Shown here: piece after piece, positions 1 to 8,541 of the stretch
Layout of the letters: every line of letters starts with the position of its first letter
Numbering within the stretch: the first letter of the stretch is position 1
Source: Shumkonia mesophila
GTDB taxonomy: Bacteria; Pseudomonadota; Alphaproteobacteria; Rhodospirillales; Shumkoniaceae
Direction: 5' to 3'
Assembly: GCF_026163695.1 (NCBI RefSeq)
Contig: NZ_JAOTID010000004.1
Span: 124,001 to 188,000 of the forward strand
DNA: 64,000 nucleotides
The notes under the pieces: model-generated
Told to the model about the DNA's origin: nothing
The model's input: the letters and a program-made list of their open reading frames with translations, nothing else
Database searches by the model: none
Position numbers and translations under genes: made by a program

Positions 1-463
1 GGGAAACGGCCGACAGGGCGATGCCACCGAGTTCCGGGATGATGTGCCGTTCTGCGAGGCGCCGGTATTCGCCCGCTGTCGTCTTCTTCCTCCGCTGGTC
101 CGCATGCTCATCGAGGTAGATTTGCAGGGCGTCAGCCGTGCTTTGGGCGTTGCGGCGGTCGGTCCTGGACTGAGCCGGGCTTTCGCCCCTCTGCACCCGC
201 TTGTAGAGCCCGTCCACCTCCTTCCGGGCCGTCTCCGGCGTCCAAGGGTGTCCGTGCCGCCCGATGGTCACGCGGCGCGTGACGTGGGCGCCTCGCCCGT
301 TCCGGCGCACAGGATCCCGGTACTGGAAAAGGTACGATCGCGCGCCCTTCGGCGTGACCTTCAGCCCGAAGCCCGGAATGGCAGTATCCCACAGGTACGC
401 ATCCCTGCCCGGGCACGGCTGCAATGAGTCGACGCTTCGCTTGGTGATCTTGGCTGTCGGCAT
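1..463 (-). CDS. Tyrosine-recombinase integrase, N-terminal part (cut by window edge)
   Basis: The minus strand is open from an ATG at 463 through the left edge, giving 154 residues. A GGAGATAG ribosome-binding site sits just upstream. The N-terminus reads MPTAKITKRSVDSL and is followed by a GFGLKVTPKGARSYLFQYR stretch and a TIGRHGHPWTPETARKEV stretch. These match the DUF4102 arm-DNA-binding domain of P4-type phage/island integrases. The region from about residue 110 (STADALQIYLDEHAD) begins the SAM-like core-binding domain. The catalytic domain with the R-H-R-Y residues lies outside the window. It starts about 150 bp from a tRNA-Thr 3' fragment, the usual position for an integrase next to its own attachment site. 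Family assignment is from visible motifs; whether the gene is intact cannot be seen. Confidence 0.85.
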   Translation of the reverse strand, partial: MPTAKITKRSVDSLQPCPGRDAYLWDTAIPGFGLKVTPKGARSYLFQYRDPVRRNGRGAHVTRRVTIGRHGHPWTPETARKEVDGLYKRVQRGESPAQSRTDRRNAQSTADALQIYLDEHADQRRKKTTAGEYRRLAERHIIPELGGIALSAVS

Positions 464-546
464 GGGGGCTATCTCCACGATTTTCCCGTAACCGCACAGT
501 AAGCACATTCCGGTGTAAATGCAAGGAACGCAGTGTATCAACAGGT

Positions 547-605
547 AGCAAATGCTTTGCTATTCCTGCTGTTTTCCGACCCCTATCTATGGCAAAGGAT
601 TTGCT
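547..605. repeat. Two copies of a RGCAAA-N3-TTTGCT inverted motif
   Basis: AGCAAATGCTTTGCT (547-561) and GGCAAAGGATTTGCT (591-605) are two inverted motifs of the form RGCAAA-NNN-TTTGCT. Their starts are 44 bp apart. They lie between the integrase start and the tRNA-derived attachment core. The position suggests arm-type integrase or excisionase binding sites; that function is inferred only from position and symmetry. Confidence 0.45.
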
Positions 606-609
606 ACTC

Positions 610-659
610 ACTGATTTGTAATCAGGGGGTCCCGGGTTCGAACCCTGGTGCCGGCACCA
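610..659 (+). other. tRNA-Thr(UGU) 3' fragment, probable attachment site
   Basis: The sequence has an anticodon arm with loop TTTGTAA (anticodon TGT), a T arm with GGTTCGAAC, the 3' acceptor strand TGCCGGC, then ACCA ending at 659. The 34 bases upstream, where the D arm and 5' acceptor strand should lie, do not match a tRNA and do not pair with the acceptor strand. This is therefore a tRNA 3' end, not a whole gene. Elements that integrate into tRNA genes leave such a duplicated 3' end at one boundary. Because the integrase lies to the left, the element should extend left and an intact tRNA-Thr should lie at its far end. Confidence 0.75.
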
Positions 660-691
660 GCACCCTTCCGCGATGTGTCCCGTGCGGACGG

Positions 692-1048
<357 letters not shown>

Positions 1049-1057
1049 TCACTGATT

Positions 1058-1069
1058 GGTCACATGACC
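1058..1069. promoter_or_regulatory. Possible operator GGTCA-CA-TGACC upstream of the acyl operon
   Basis: In the 231-bp divergent gap between the small gene (start 919) and the MaoC gene (start 1151) there is a symmetric GGTCACATGACC element. It lies 82 bp before the MaoC start. I see no convincing -35/-10 pair. The regulatory role is a guess from symmetry and position. Confidence 0.25.
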
Positions 1070-1150
1070 GGACTGCCGTCGAGCCCCAGATTAATTATGA
1101 AACGGTGTTCGTCCTCCCGTATTGCAGAGGGATGGGTCGGGAGACAGGGC

Positions 1151-1564
1151 ATGGCTGTTGATACCCAGGCAACGGCGCGTGTTGAATTTTGCATCTCCGA
1201 GCGGGAGATGGAGATCTTCCGCGCCCTGAGCGGCGACACCAACCCGCTGCATGACGATGCCGCCTATGCCGGCCGGCGCGGCTTTGGCGGCAGGGTGGTG
1301 TACGGCGGACTGCTGATCGCCCAGGTGTCCCGACTGCTGGGAACCCGCCTGCCGGGCCATGGCTGCGTGTGGCGGTCGATCACCTTGCGGTTCCGTGCTC
1401 CGCTTTACGTGGATGAACCGGCCCGGCTTACCGGCACCGTGACGCACGCCAACGCGGATCTGGGCGTGATGAACCTGAAACTGCGGATCGAGGCGGGCGG
1501 ACGCACCGTCGCCGACGGCGAGGCCGCAGCCATTCTCGCCCGGGAGCGCGCCGATGTCGCCTGA
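1151..1564 (+). CDS. MaoC-like (R)-hydratase, hot-dog fold
   Basis: This 137-residue single hot-dog protein carries the (R)-specific enoyl hydratase signature ALSGDTNPLHDDAAYA near residues 29-44, with the Asp and His pair used in catalysis. A GFGGRVVYGG loop follows. Family members hydrate or dehydrate 2-enoyl/3-hydroxyacyl thioesters on CoA or ACP. The start at 1151 follows GGGAGACAGGGC. The upstream in-frame extension to 533 would run through the tRNA fragment and is rejected. It overlaps the next gene by 11 bp, so the two are translationally linked. As first gene of the six-gene acyl operon, it probably acts on an ACP-bound acyl group; the substrate is not known. Confidence 0.85.
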   Translation: MAVDTQATARVEFCISEREMEIFRALSGDTNPLHDDAAYAGRRGFGGRVVYGGLLIAQVSRLLGTRLPGHGCVWRSITLRFRAPLYVDEPARLTGTVTHANADLGVMNLKLRIEAGGRTVADGEAAAILARERADVA

Positions 1565-2315
1565 AACGACCGAACGCCCGCGCCGCTCGGTCCTGGTGAC
1601 CGGCGGCAGCAGCGGCATCGGCGCCGAGTTCGCCCGAGCCGCCGCCCGCCGTGGCTGGCAGGTGTGGCTCGGCTATGCCACGGGCGAGGAACGGGCCCGA
1701 CGGCTGGCCGGCGAATTGGCGGAAGGGGGGGCGGACGTTTTCCCGGTCTGCCTGCCGCTCGATGACGCCGCCAGGCTGGAAGCCGGCATGGCCCGTGTCG
1801 TCGCCGAGGGCCCCCTGCCGCAGGCCGCCCTTCTTTGCGGGTCGCCGCCGCCCGACGTCGCCTCGCTGCTCAAGCTCACGGCGGCGAGCCTTCGCCACCA
1901 GATGGAATGCGCTGTGGTCGGCAACCACGCCTTGCTGACCCGGCTGTGGCGCCATTGTTTCCGGGCCCACGCCGGCGGCCACGTGCTCGCCGTGTTGAGC
2001 GCCGCGCAAGGGCCGCGGCCGACCCCGCACATGGCCGGCTACGTCACCGCCAAGGGTGCGCTTGAATCCCTGCTTTATGCGGCCGCCGCCGAGTGGGGCG
2101 CGGCGGGCCTGCGCGTCAGCGTCGTTCGTCCGGGCTTCGTCGACACGCCGATGCTCAAGGCCTTTCCGTCCCTGCTGGTCGAACGGGCGCTGGGCCAATC
2201 CGTCCCGCTGTTGTCGCCGCATGACGTCGCGGCCGCGCTTGTCCAGGCGCTCGACCATCCACCGGCTTCGGGAACGGTTGCCGAAATCCCCCTGCGGCTC
2301 AGGAAGGCGTCCTAG
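1554..2315 (+). CDS. Short-chain dehydrogenase/reductase (FabG-like)
   Basis: This 253-residue protein has the Rossmann motif TGGSSGIG at residues 16-23 and the catalytic Tyr163-x3-Lys167 (YVTAK). A Ser lies about 14 residues before the Tyr, and a PGFVDTPM segment sits after the active site. All are classical SDR features, and the length is normal. FabG-type members reduce 3-ketoacyl thioesters with NADPH; others oxidise alcohols. It starts inside the MaoC gene and ends 2 bp before the FkbH-like gene. An SDR beside FkbH and an ACP recalls extender-unit loci such as those for hydroxymalonyl-ACP. It may therefore act on a glyceryl- or hydroxyacyl-ACP, but direction and substrate are unresolved. 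Confidence 0.88.
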   Translation: MSPETTERPRRSVLVTGGSSGIGAEFARAAARRGWQVWLGYATGEERARRLAGELAEGGADVFPVCLPLDDAARLEAGMARVVAEGPLPQAALLCGSPPPDVASLLKLTAASLRHQMECAVVGNHALLTRLWRHCFRAHAGGHVLAVLSAAQGPRPTPHMAGYVTAKGALESLLYAAAAEWGAAGLRVSVVRPGFVDTPMLKAFPSLLVERALGQSVPLLSPHDVAAALVQALDHPPASGTVAEIPLRLRKAS

Positions 2316-2317
2316 GC

Positions 2318-4246
2318 ATGGATATCGCGACCCATCCCGCGTCCCTTTACTGGCTGCCGCCGGTCGACGATTTCGACGGAGCGCTCGCCAGGCTGCGCGA
2401 TGCGCCCGGAGAGGGCGGCGCCATTCTCGGCGGGTTGCGGTCGCTCGCCGAAAAACGGCTCGATTTCGTCCAGACCCGCCGCCTGGATCGCCTGGTCGAA
2501 AAACTGACCGACCGGCTGCCAACGGAAGCTCCGCACCTGAAGCTGGCGGTGATCGGCAGTTCGACGGTGGATCACCTTGTCCCCGGCATCCGGGTGGGCG
2601 CCCTGCGCCGCGGCCTGGTGGCCGAGGTGCTGGTCTGCCCGTACGGCCAGTGGCGCCAGCAAGTGCTCGACCCGGGATCGGAGTTGTACGGGTTTGCGCC
2701 GGATGCCGTGCTCCTAAGCCTGGAGGCGGCGGCCATCATGCCCGAGCTGCCGCTTAATGCGACGACGGCGGAAGTCGCTGCCGCCGTCGATCAGGTCGTG
2801 AACGACCTGGCCGAGCTTTGGGCCACCCTCCGGGACAGGGCGCATGCCGTCGCGATCCAGCAGACCCCGTGGTCGGGAGAGACGACACCGCTCTATGGGC
2901 ATTACGAGCGCCTGGTGCCGGCCTCGCCCGGCGCAGTGGCGGACTGCCTGGACAGGCGCATCGCCGAGATGGCGGCCGAAAAGGGCGCGTTGCTGTTGGA
3001 TCTTCGCGCCGCGGCGGCCGACATCGGCAATCGCCAGATTTCGGACCGCATGCTCTGGTATCATGCCAAACAGGCCCTTTCGCCGGCCGCCGCCCCCTGG
3101 GCGGGGGACCAGGTGGCCCGCATCCTGGCGGCAATCCGCGGGCTGTCGAAAAAGGTTCTGGTCCTCGATCTGGACAACACGCTGTGGGGCGGCGTCATCG
3201 GGGACGACGGGCTGGACGGCATCGTCCTGGGCCAAGGTAGCGGCACCGGCGAGGCTTTCAGCGCGTTCCAGCGCTATGTCAAAAGACTGGCCGCGCGGGG
3301 GGTGGTCCTGGCGGTCAGTTCGAAGAACGACCGCGTGAACGCCGAGGCGGCCTTCGCACAACATCCCGAAATGATCCTCCGCCAGGACGATTTCGCGGCC
3401 TTCGAAATCGGCTGGGGCGACAAGCCGGCGGCGGTACGGCGCATCGCCGAGCAGTTGGAGCTTGGCCTCGACTCGTTCGTCTTCGTGGACGACAACCCGG
3501 TCGAGCGCGATCTCATGCGCCGGACGCTGCCCCAGGTCGCGGTGCCGGAACTGCCCGAGGCGCCGGAACTTTTCCCGGCCTGCATCGCCGATGCCGGATA
3601 CTTCGAAGCTATCGCCTTCACCGCCGAGGATTCCGCCCGCAACGCCCAGTACGTGGCGAACCGGGCGCGCCACGAATTGCGCGCGACCGCCACCGACATG
3701 AACGCCTTTCTCGAAACCCTCGAGACCACGCTGACGGTCGGCCCGTTCCAGCCGACGGACGTGACGCGCATCACCCAGCTCATCAACAAGACCAACCAGT
3801 TCAACCTCACCACGCGCCGCTATACCGAGGCCGAGGTGCGGGCCTTCATGCAGGACCCGCGGACATTGACGTTCGCGGCGCGCGTCAGCGACCGTTTCGG
3901 CGACAACGGCCTGACCAGCGTCGTCATCTGCCGGCCGTCGAAAGAGGGCTCCGGTCCCGACATGGAGATCGACACCTGGCTGATGAGCTGCCGCGTCCTG
4001 GGACGGGGAGTCGAGGACGCCATGCTGTCGGTGGTGGCCGCGCGGGTCAGGGAAGCGGGCGCCGAACGGCTGCTCGGAAGGTATCGGCCGACCGCCAAGA
4101 ACGGCATGGTGCGAGAGCTTTTTCCCCGCCTCGGCTTCGAGCCTCGGACCCGCAATCCCGAAAGCGGTGAAACCAGTTGGATCCTGCCGCTTGCCCACGC
4201 GGCCAATCCGGCGCCACGCCACTTGAACGTCGTCCATATGAGGTGA
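2318..4246 (+). CDS. FkbH-like HAD-IIIC protein (predicted glyceryl/phosphoglyceryl-ACP transferase)
   Basis: This 642-residue protein has an N-terminal half with an SGNH-like GSST motif at residue 80. The FkbH-type HAD domain carries the nucleophile motif D284-L-D286-N-T followed by LWGGVIGDDG, motif II AVSSKN, a conserved Lys (DKPAAVRRIAEQL) and the acidic FVFVDDNPVER. The C-terminal third (KTNQFNLTTRRYTE, then the DRFGDNGLTSV segment) matches the acetyltransferase-like region of long FkbH proteins. Known FkbH enzymes take 1,3-bisphosphoglycerate, dephosphorylate it and load a glyceryl unit on a carrier protein. The ACP gene begins 3 bp downstream, so it is the obvious acceptor. AGGAAG upstream supports the ATG at 2318. 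The glyceryl assignment is inferred from family. Confidence 0.88.
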   Translation: MDIATHPASLYWLPPVDDFDGALARLRDAPGEGGAILGGLRSLAEKRLDFVQTRRLDRLVEKLTDRLPTEAPHLKLAVIGSSTVDHLVPGIRVGALRRGLVAEVLVCPYGQWRQQVLDPGSELYGFAPDAVLLSLEAAAIMPELPLNATTAEVAAAVDQVVNDLAELWATLRDRAHAVAIQQTPWSGETTPLYGHYERLVPASPGAVADCLDRRIAEMAAEKGALLLDLRAAAADIGNRQISDRMLWYHAKQALSPAAAPWAGDQVARILAAIRGLSKKVLVLDLDNTLWGGVIGDDGLDGIVLGQGSGTGEAFSAFQRYVKRLAARGVVLAVSSKNDRVNAEAAFAQHPEMILRQDDFAAFEIGWGDKPAAVRRIAEQLELGLDSFVFVDDNPVERDLMRRTLPQVAVPELPEAPELFPACIADAGYFEAIAFTAEDSARNAQYVANRARHELRATATDMNAFLETLETTLTVGPFQPTDVTRITQLINKTNQFNLTTRRYTEAEVRAFMQDPRTLTFAARVSDRFGDNGLTSVVICRPSKEGSGPDMEIDTWLMSCRVLGRGVEDAMLSVVAARVREAGAERLLGRYRPTAKNGMVRELFPRLGFEPRTRNPESGETSWILPLAHAANPAPRHLNVVHMR

Positions 4247-4249
4247 TCC

Positions 4250-4498
4250 ATGGAACAGGAAGCCATCACGGCGGAGGTTGCCAAAATCATCCGGGATGTG
4301 CTGGACGATCCGGACTTCCCCGTCACCCCGGAAACCTCCGCCCAAGATCATCCCGAGTGGGATTCGTTCAACCACATCAACATGGTGATCGCGGCCGAGG
4401 TTCGTTTTCGCATCAAGTTCCGCGCCGCCGAGGTAGAGACCGTTCGCAACGTCGGCGACTTCACGGACCTGATCGCGCGCAAGTGCCAGGCGACCTAG
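4250..4498 (+). CDS. Acyl carrier protein
   Basis: This 82-residue acidic helical protein has the phosphopantetheine attachment motif HPEWDSFNHINMV, with the predicted modified serine at Ser39. Length and pattern are those of stand-alone ACPs and DltC-like carriers, with Phe after the serine rather than Leu. It follows the FkbH-like gene by 3 bp and precedes the MBOAT gene by 24 bp. It most likely receives the C3 unit made by FkbH and presents it to the hydratase, the reductase or the membrane acyltransferase. Whether a phosphopantetheinyl transferase modifies it cannot be seen here. Confidence 0.9.
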   Translation: MEQEAITAEVAKIIRDVLDDPDFPVTPETSAQDHPEWDSFNHINMVIAAEVRFRIKFRAAEVETVRNVGDFTDLIARKCQAT

Positions 4499-4522
4499 GC
4501 GGAGACGGAGGGGTCATCGCCC

Positions 4523-6145
4523 ATGCTGTTCAACGCCCCCGTGTTCCTGTTGGGTTTTCTGCCGATCGTGCTGGCGGGATTTTTCCTGATCGGCTCGTTT
4601 CGGAAGCCCGATTGGGCCATCCTGTGGCTGGTCGGCGCCTCGCTGTTTTTCTATGGCTGGTGGCGGCCGGAATTCCTGACCCTGATCCTGGCCTCGATCG
4701 GCTTCAACTACCTGCTCGGTCTTCGGCTCGGAAGCCACCCCGACCGCGGCGTCTTGGCCTTCGGCGTCGCCATGAATCTCACCCTTCTCGGCTGGTTCAA
4801 GTATTCGGGTTTTCTGGCGACGGTGGTGAACGATCTCGCGAACGCCAACCTTCCGGTTCCCCACTTTCTACTACCACTCGGCATCTCCTTTTACACGTTC
4901 CAGCAGATCGCCTATCTGGTGGACGCGAACTCCGGCGAGGCGAGCGAACGGAGCTTGGCCCGCTATGCCCTGTTCGTAACCTTCTTTCCCCAGCTCATCG
5001 CCGGCCCCATCGTCCACCACAAGGAAATGCTCTCGCAGTTTCATCGGCCGGAAACCTACCGTCCCCGGCTGGACAACCTCGTCCTCGGGCTCGCCGCCTT
5101 TTCCATCGGGTTGTTCAAGAAGGTCTTTATCGCCGATCCGCTGGCAACGTCCGTCGTGTTGGCCTTCGGCCCCGCCGCCCAGGGAATCGCCCCGCCGGTC
5201 GCCGACGCCTGGTTCGGCAGCGTCGCCTATGCGCTGCAGCTCTATTTCGATTTTTCGGGCTATTCCGACATGGCCATCGGCCTCGGCCTCATGTTCGGCA
5301 TCCGGCTTCCGGTGAACTTCGCGTCGCCCTACAAGTCAGCCAGCATCATCGAGTTCTGGTCGCGCTGGCACATGACGCTGACCCGCTTCCTGACGTCCTA
5401 CATCTACAACCCTGTGGTGATGGCCATCACGCGGCGGCGCATGGCCGCCGGCAAGGCGATCCTGCGCCCCAAGCGGCCAAAACCGGTGCCGTTCGTCGTC
5501 CAGCTTGCGATCCCGACCCTGTTGACCTTCTTCCTGGCCGGCATCTGGCACGGGGCGGGCTGGCAGTTTGTCGTCTTCGGTCTCATTCATGGCGTGTTGC
5601 TGGTCGTCAACCACGCCTGGCGCGCGGTTCGCACCCTTGTCATCCCCGGAGTCACCTTCGGCCCGTGGGGACGCATCGCTGGCGTCGTCGTCACCTTCCT
5701 CGCCGTCACCGTCAGCCTTGTCTTCTTCAGGTCGAACAGCCTCGAGCATGCGCTGCTGATTGTGGGCGCCATGGCCGGCTTCGGCGGCACCCTGGACGGC
5801 GTCAGTTCTCTCGGCGGTCCCGAGTTCGCCGCCATGGGGCCGTTGCAGATGCTGGCGTGGCGGTTTTCCTCGATGCACGGGGTGTTGATCGCCCTCGCCC
5901 TGGCCATCGTTTGGATCCTGCCCAACACGCCGCGATACATCGAGCGCCTGGAGGGCGTCGTCGAACGGCTTTCGGAATCCCGCCGGTCGAAAACACGCTG
6001 GCGCCTGCCCCCCCTCAAGTGGCCCGCCGCGCTGGCAGCCGGCAACCGTTTCCTGCAAGGCTCCTGCGTCGGTGTCCTGCTCGCCCTCGCCTTGTTGCGG
6101 GCGTTGTCGGTGGCACCCTCGGAATTCCTCTACTACACGTTCTAG
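4523..6145 (+). CDS. MBOAT-family membrane acyltransferase (AlgI/DltB-like)
   Basis: This 540-residue polytopic protein has about ten hydrophobic segments. The MBOAT signatures are visible: SIIEFWSRWHMTLTRF, the AGIWHGAGW segment with the catalytic-type His, and a further His in FGLIHG. AlgI, PatA and DltB move acyl groups across or at the inner membrane onto exported polymers. The LFNAPVFLLGFLPIVL start is typical of AlgI-type members. It sits between the ACP and an SGNH protein, the same order of functions as DltC-DltB-DltD. The acyl donor is probably the operon's ACP; the polymer acceptor is unknown, and no polysaccharide synthesis genes are in the window. Confidence 0.92.
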   Translation: MLFNAPVFLLGFLPIVLAGFFLIGSFRKPDWAILWLVGASLFFYGWWRPEFLTLILASIGFNYLLGLRLGSHPDRGVLAFGVAMNLTLLGWFKYSGFLATVVNDLANANLPVPHFLLPLGISFYTFQQIAYLVDANSGEASERSLARYALFVTFFPQLIAGPIVHHKEMLSQFHRPETYRPRLDNLVLGLAAFSIGLFKKVFIADPLATSVVLAFGPAAQGIAPPVADAWFGSVAYALQLYFDFSGYSDMAIGLGLMFGIRLPVNFASPYKSASIIEFWSRWHMTLTRFLTSYIYNPVVMAITRRRMAAGKAILRPKRPKPVPFVVQLAIPTLLTFFLAGIWHGAGWQFVVFGLIHGVLLVVNHAWRAVRTLVIPGVTFGPWGRIAGVVVTFLAVTVSLVFFRSNSLEHALLIVGAMAGFGGTLDGVSSLGGPEFAAMGPLQMLAWRFSSMHGVLIALALAIVWILPNTPRYIERLEGVVERLSESRRSKTRWRLPPLKWPAALAAGNRFLQGSCVGVLLALALLRALSVAPSEFLYYTF

Positions 6146-6152
6146 AGGGAAC

Positions 6153-7205
6153 ATGGACCAGACCAAAACACGCGGACTGAAGCATTTCGGCATCGGCATC
6201 CTGGCCGGCTTTGTCGCGCTGGTCGGCGGCCTGACGGCGGTCGGCGTCGCCATCGCCCATTTCGCGCCCGGAAACATGCCGGCCCCGGCAATCAGCACGC
6301 TCGTTCATATGGACGAGAAGCTGCGCTTCATCCGCGAGCGCCCGGCCCTGGACCCGACCATTCTCGCCGTCGGTTCGTCGGTGACCTGGCGCCAGGTGGC
6401 CGGCGGCGCCTTCGATGCCGTCGCCGGCGCCGCCGGAGGTTTCCTGAATGGCGGCACGGCCCTCCTTCAGGCGCATCAGACACGGACGATGGCACGCTTC
6501 TATTTGGACCATTTTCCGAATGTCCGGACGCTTCTCGTCCTGGTCAGCCTGCCGGATTTCAGCGATTGCACCACCCAACCCGAACGCCTGGTGGCGCTGG
6601 AGGATGCCGCCCGTTATGCCTTCAATGATTGGCCTGCCCCCTATTTCTATTTCCGCTACGTTTCGCCGCAGCGGTACCTTCGGACGGCCATGACCCTGCC
6701 GGAACGGCGGACACCCATGACCGGGGACCTTTATCTTGATGCCTATGGCTCAGGCCCGCTGCAGGTTCCGGACACCATGAAACGAGGGCTGCGGTACGGC
6801 AAAATCGCTCGCGATCCCGCCTGCATCGCTGCCCTGGACGGCCTGATCGCCGACACCGAAGCCCGCGGAGTCCAACTCGTGCTGGTGTTCGCACCCATTC
6901 ACCCAGATTACCAGGCGCGGTATCCGGCAGAAACGGCATGGCTCGGCGGAGTAGCCAACCAGATCGCCGCTGCCGCGAAGCGGAGTGGCAAGAAAACCGT
7001 CGTCCTCGACTATATCCGCGACCCGTCGTTTGAGGGCCAAGACTTCTTCGACGCCTTTCACCTGCAATGGAACGCCGTGAAGGTTCTTTCGGAGCGGATC
7101 GTCGAGTCGATGAGAGCCGCCCCCGACGTCGAAAGGAAAGGAAAGATCGCGAATGACGCGGAACGCTGGGCGAGCACGCCGCAGGAGAGCAAGCGTCCCA
7201 ACTGA
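6153..7205 (+). CDS. Membrane-anchored SGNH-type protein, partner of the MBOAT
   Basis: This 350-residue protein starts at an ATG after TAGAGGGAAC, 7 bp beyond the MBOAT stop. Residues 10-35 are one hydrophobic anchor, so the rest is probably periplasmic. An SGNH-hydrolase-like fold is indicated by ILAVGSSVTW (block I Ser) and FFDAFHLQWNA near residue 294, which gives the Asp-x-x-His pair. AlgJ, AlgX, PatB and DltD are analogous partners that complete acyl transfer from an MBOAT to a polymer. It closes the operon, ending 14 bp from the convergent HD-GYP gene. The final step of surface O-acylation is the likely role; substrate is unknown. Confidence 0.8.
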   Translation: MDQTKTRGLKHFGIGILAGFVALVGGLTAVGVAIAHFAPGNMPAPAISTLVHMDEKLRFIRERPALDPTILAVGSSVTWRQVAGGAFDAVAGAAGGFLNGGTALLQAHQTRTMARFYLDHFPNVRTLLVLVSLPDFSDCTTQPERLVALEDAARYAFNDWPAPYFYFRYVSPQRYLRTAMTLPERRTPMTGDLYLDAYGSGPLQVPDTMKRGLRYGKIARDPACIAALDGLIADTEARGVQLVLVFAPIHPDYQARYPAETAWLGGVANQIAAAAKRSGKKTVVLDYIRDPSFEGQDFFDAFHLQWNAVKVLSERIVESMRAAPDVERKGKIANDAERWASTPQESKRPN

Positions 7206-7219
7206 TTGCCGTTTTGCCC

Positions 7220-8329
7220 TCAGGCCGCCGCGAAGCCGTGCCCGGCCTCCCCCTCGGCGGTGTCCGGATGGCGGTCGTAAAGCTCGGCGAACCGGGACGC
7301 CTTGCGGGCGAAGAGGTTGAGAATGTCGGGGTCGAAGTGCTCGGGTCGGGTCCGTCCGTCCCCTTCCAGGATGGTCGCCACCACCTCGCGGTGCTCGATC
7401 GCCGGTTTGTAGGGCCGCCGGGAACGCAGGGCGTCGTAGACGTCGCATACGGCGACGATCCGGGCCTCGATCGGGATGACGGCTCCGGAAAGCCCATAGG
7501 GATAACCCGATCCGTCCCATCGCTCGTGATGGGAAAGGGCGATCCGGGCGGCACACTGCATGGCGTCGCCCTTGGAAACGCCGATGATCCGCCCGCCGAT
7601 CTCGGTGTGCTTCTTCATGGTCGCCCATTCCTGGGCCGTCAACGGCCCGGGCTTCAGAAGGACGCGGTCGGGCACGCCGACCTTGCCGATGTCGTGAAGC
7701 TGCGCGGCCATGCCCACCTGTTCGACTCCCTCGCGCTGCCAGCCCAGTCCCTCGGCCAGCACGCGGGCATAAGCCCCGATCCGACGGATATGCGCGCCGG
7801 TTTCGTTGTCGCGGTGCTCGGCAGCGATGGCCAGCGTTTCAAGGGATTCGATGCGGGCGGCGTCGATCTCGTGAACCAGGTTGAGGATGCGGCTATCCTT
7901 CGAGCCGATTTCGGCGAGGATCCCCTTCTTGAGCGCCCGCTGGTCCTCGCGCTGGCGGAACCGCTGATGGCATTTTTCGAGGGTCTCCCACACCTGCTTG
8001 CTGCGAATGGGCTTGGTCAGGAAGTCGGCGGCGCCCAGACGCAAGGCACTGACCGCCTCCTGGACGCCGGCGTTGCCGGTGATGATGACGAATTCGAGGT
8101 TCCTGTCCGCGTTTTCCCCCTTGATCCGCTCCATGCACTGGAGCCCTGTTTCGCCGGGCATGTGGATGTCGATGAAGATGATGCCGATGTTCGGATTGGT
8201 CCGAACCGCCTGAATGGTGTCGGAGGCGGTGGCGGCTTCGTGGCAGATCCATCCCCGCCGGCGGAAAACCAAGGCGAATACCAGGCGGATGTCCGGTTCA
8301 TCGTCGGCGATCAGGATTTCGGGAAGCAT
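7220..8329 (-). CDS. Response regulator with HD-GYP phosphodiesterase domain
   Basis: This 369-residue protein has an N-terminal receiver (residues 1-125) with acidic Asp9-Asp10, phosphoacceptor Asp54 (IIFIDIHMPGE) and a conserved KP at the end (FLTKPI). It is followed by an HD-GYP domain with HRDNETGAHIRRIGAY, AAQLHDIGK, a conserved Lys/His segment (MKKHTEIGG) and HHERWDGSGYPYGL. HD-GYP proteins hydrolyse cyclic di-GMP; the metal-binding residues and the GYP motif are all present, so activity is expected. Output would be lower c-di-GMP on phosphorylation, affecting motility or adhesion. No kinase is immediately adjacent; a chemoreceptor lies 212 bp upstream on the same strand. Confidence 0.93.
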   Translation of the reverse strand: MLPEILIADDEPDIRLVFALVFRRRGWICHEAATASDTIQAVRTNPNIGIIFIDIHMPGETGLQCMERIKGENADRNLEFVIITGNAGVQEAVSALRLGAADFLTKPIRSKQVWETLEKCHQRFRQREDQRALKKGILAEIGSKDSRILNLVHEIDAARIESLETLAIAAEHRDNETGAHIRRIGAYARVLAEGLGWQREGVEQVGMAAQLHDIGKVGVPDRVLLKPGPLTAQEWATMKKHTEIGGRIIGVSKGDAMQCAARIALSHHERWDGSGYPYGLSGAVIPIEARIVAVCDVYDALRSRRPYKPAIEHREVVATILEGDGRTRPEHFDPDILNLFARKASRFAELYDRHPDTAEGEAGHGFAAA

Positions 8330-8483
8330 AACCGTGCTCCGTCAGGCGGACGCAGAACCACGAAAAAGGGGTATAGGAAACGCTACAATGTATATAGTCG
8401 CTGCGGCCATTTTATCAAACCGCGCATCCCAAGTGGACTCAAAAACTTTTCGTTGTACCCGCCGCCGCCGGGCCCCGGGGGGA

Positions 8484-8530
8484 CGCCCCGCATGGACGGA
8501 GGGGCGCCCCGCACGGATGGAGGCGCCCCC
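8484..8530. repeat. Short GC-rich tandem repeat downstream of the chemoreceptor
   Basis: Two near-identical 19-base units with core CGCCCCGCAYGGAYGGAGG lie at 8484-8502 and 8505-8523, and a degenerate third start follows. The segment is just 3' of the chemoreceptor stop, on its transcript. Its role is not clear; folding into a GC-rich 3' structure is possible. Confidence 0.4.
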
Positions 8531-8541
8531 ACGCATCCCGA

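Noticed and set aside
584-659. A complete tRNA-Thr gene
   Set aside because: The 5' acceptor strand and D arm are missing; only the 3' portion is tRNA-like.
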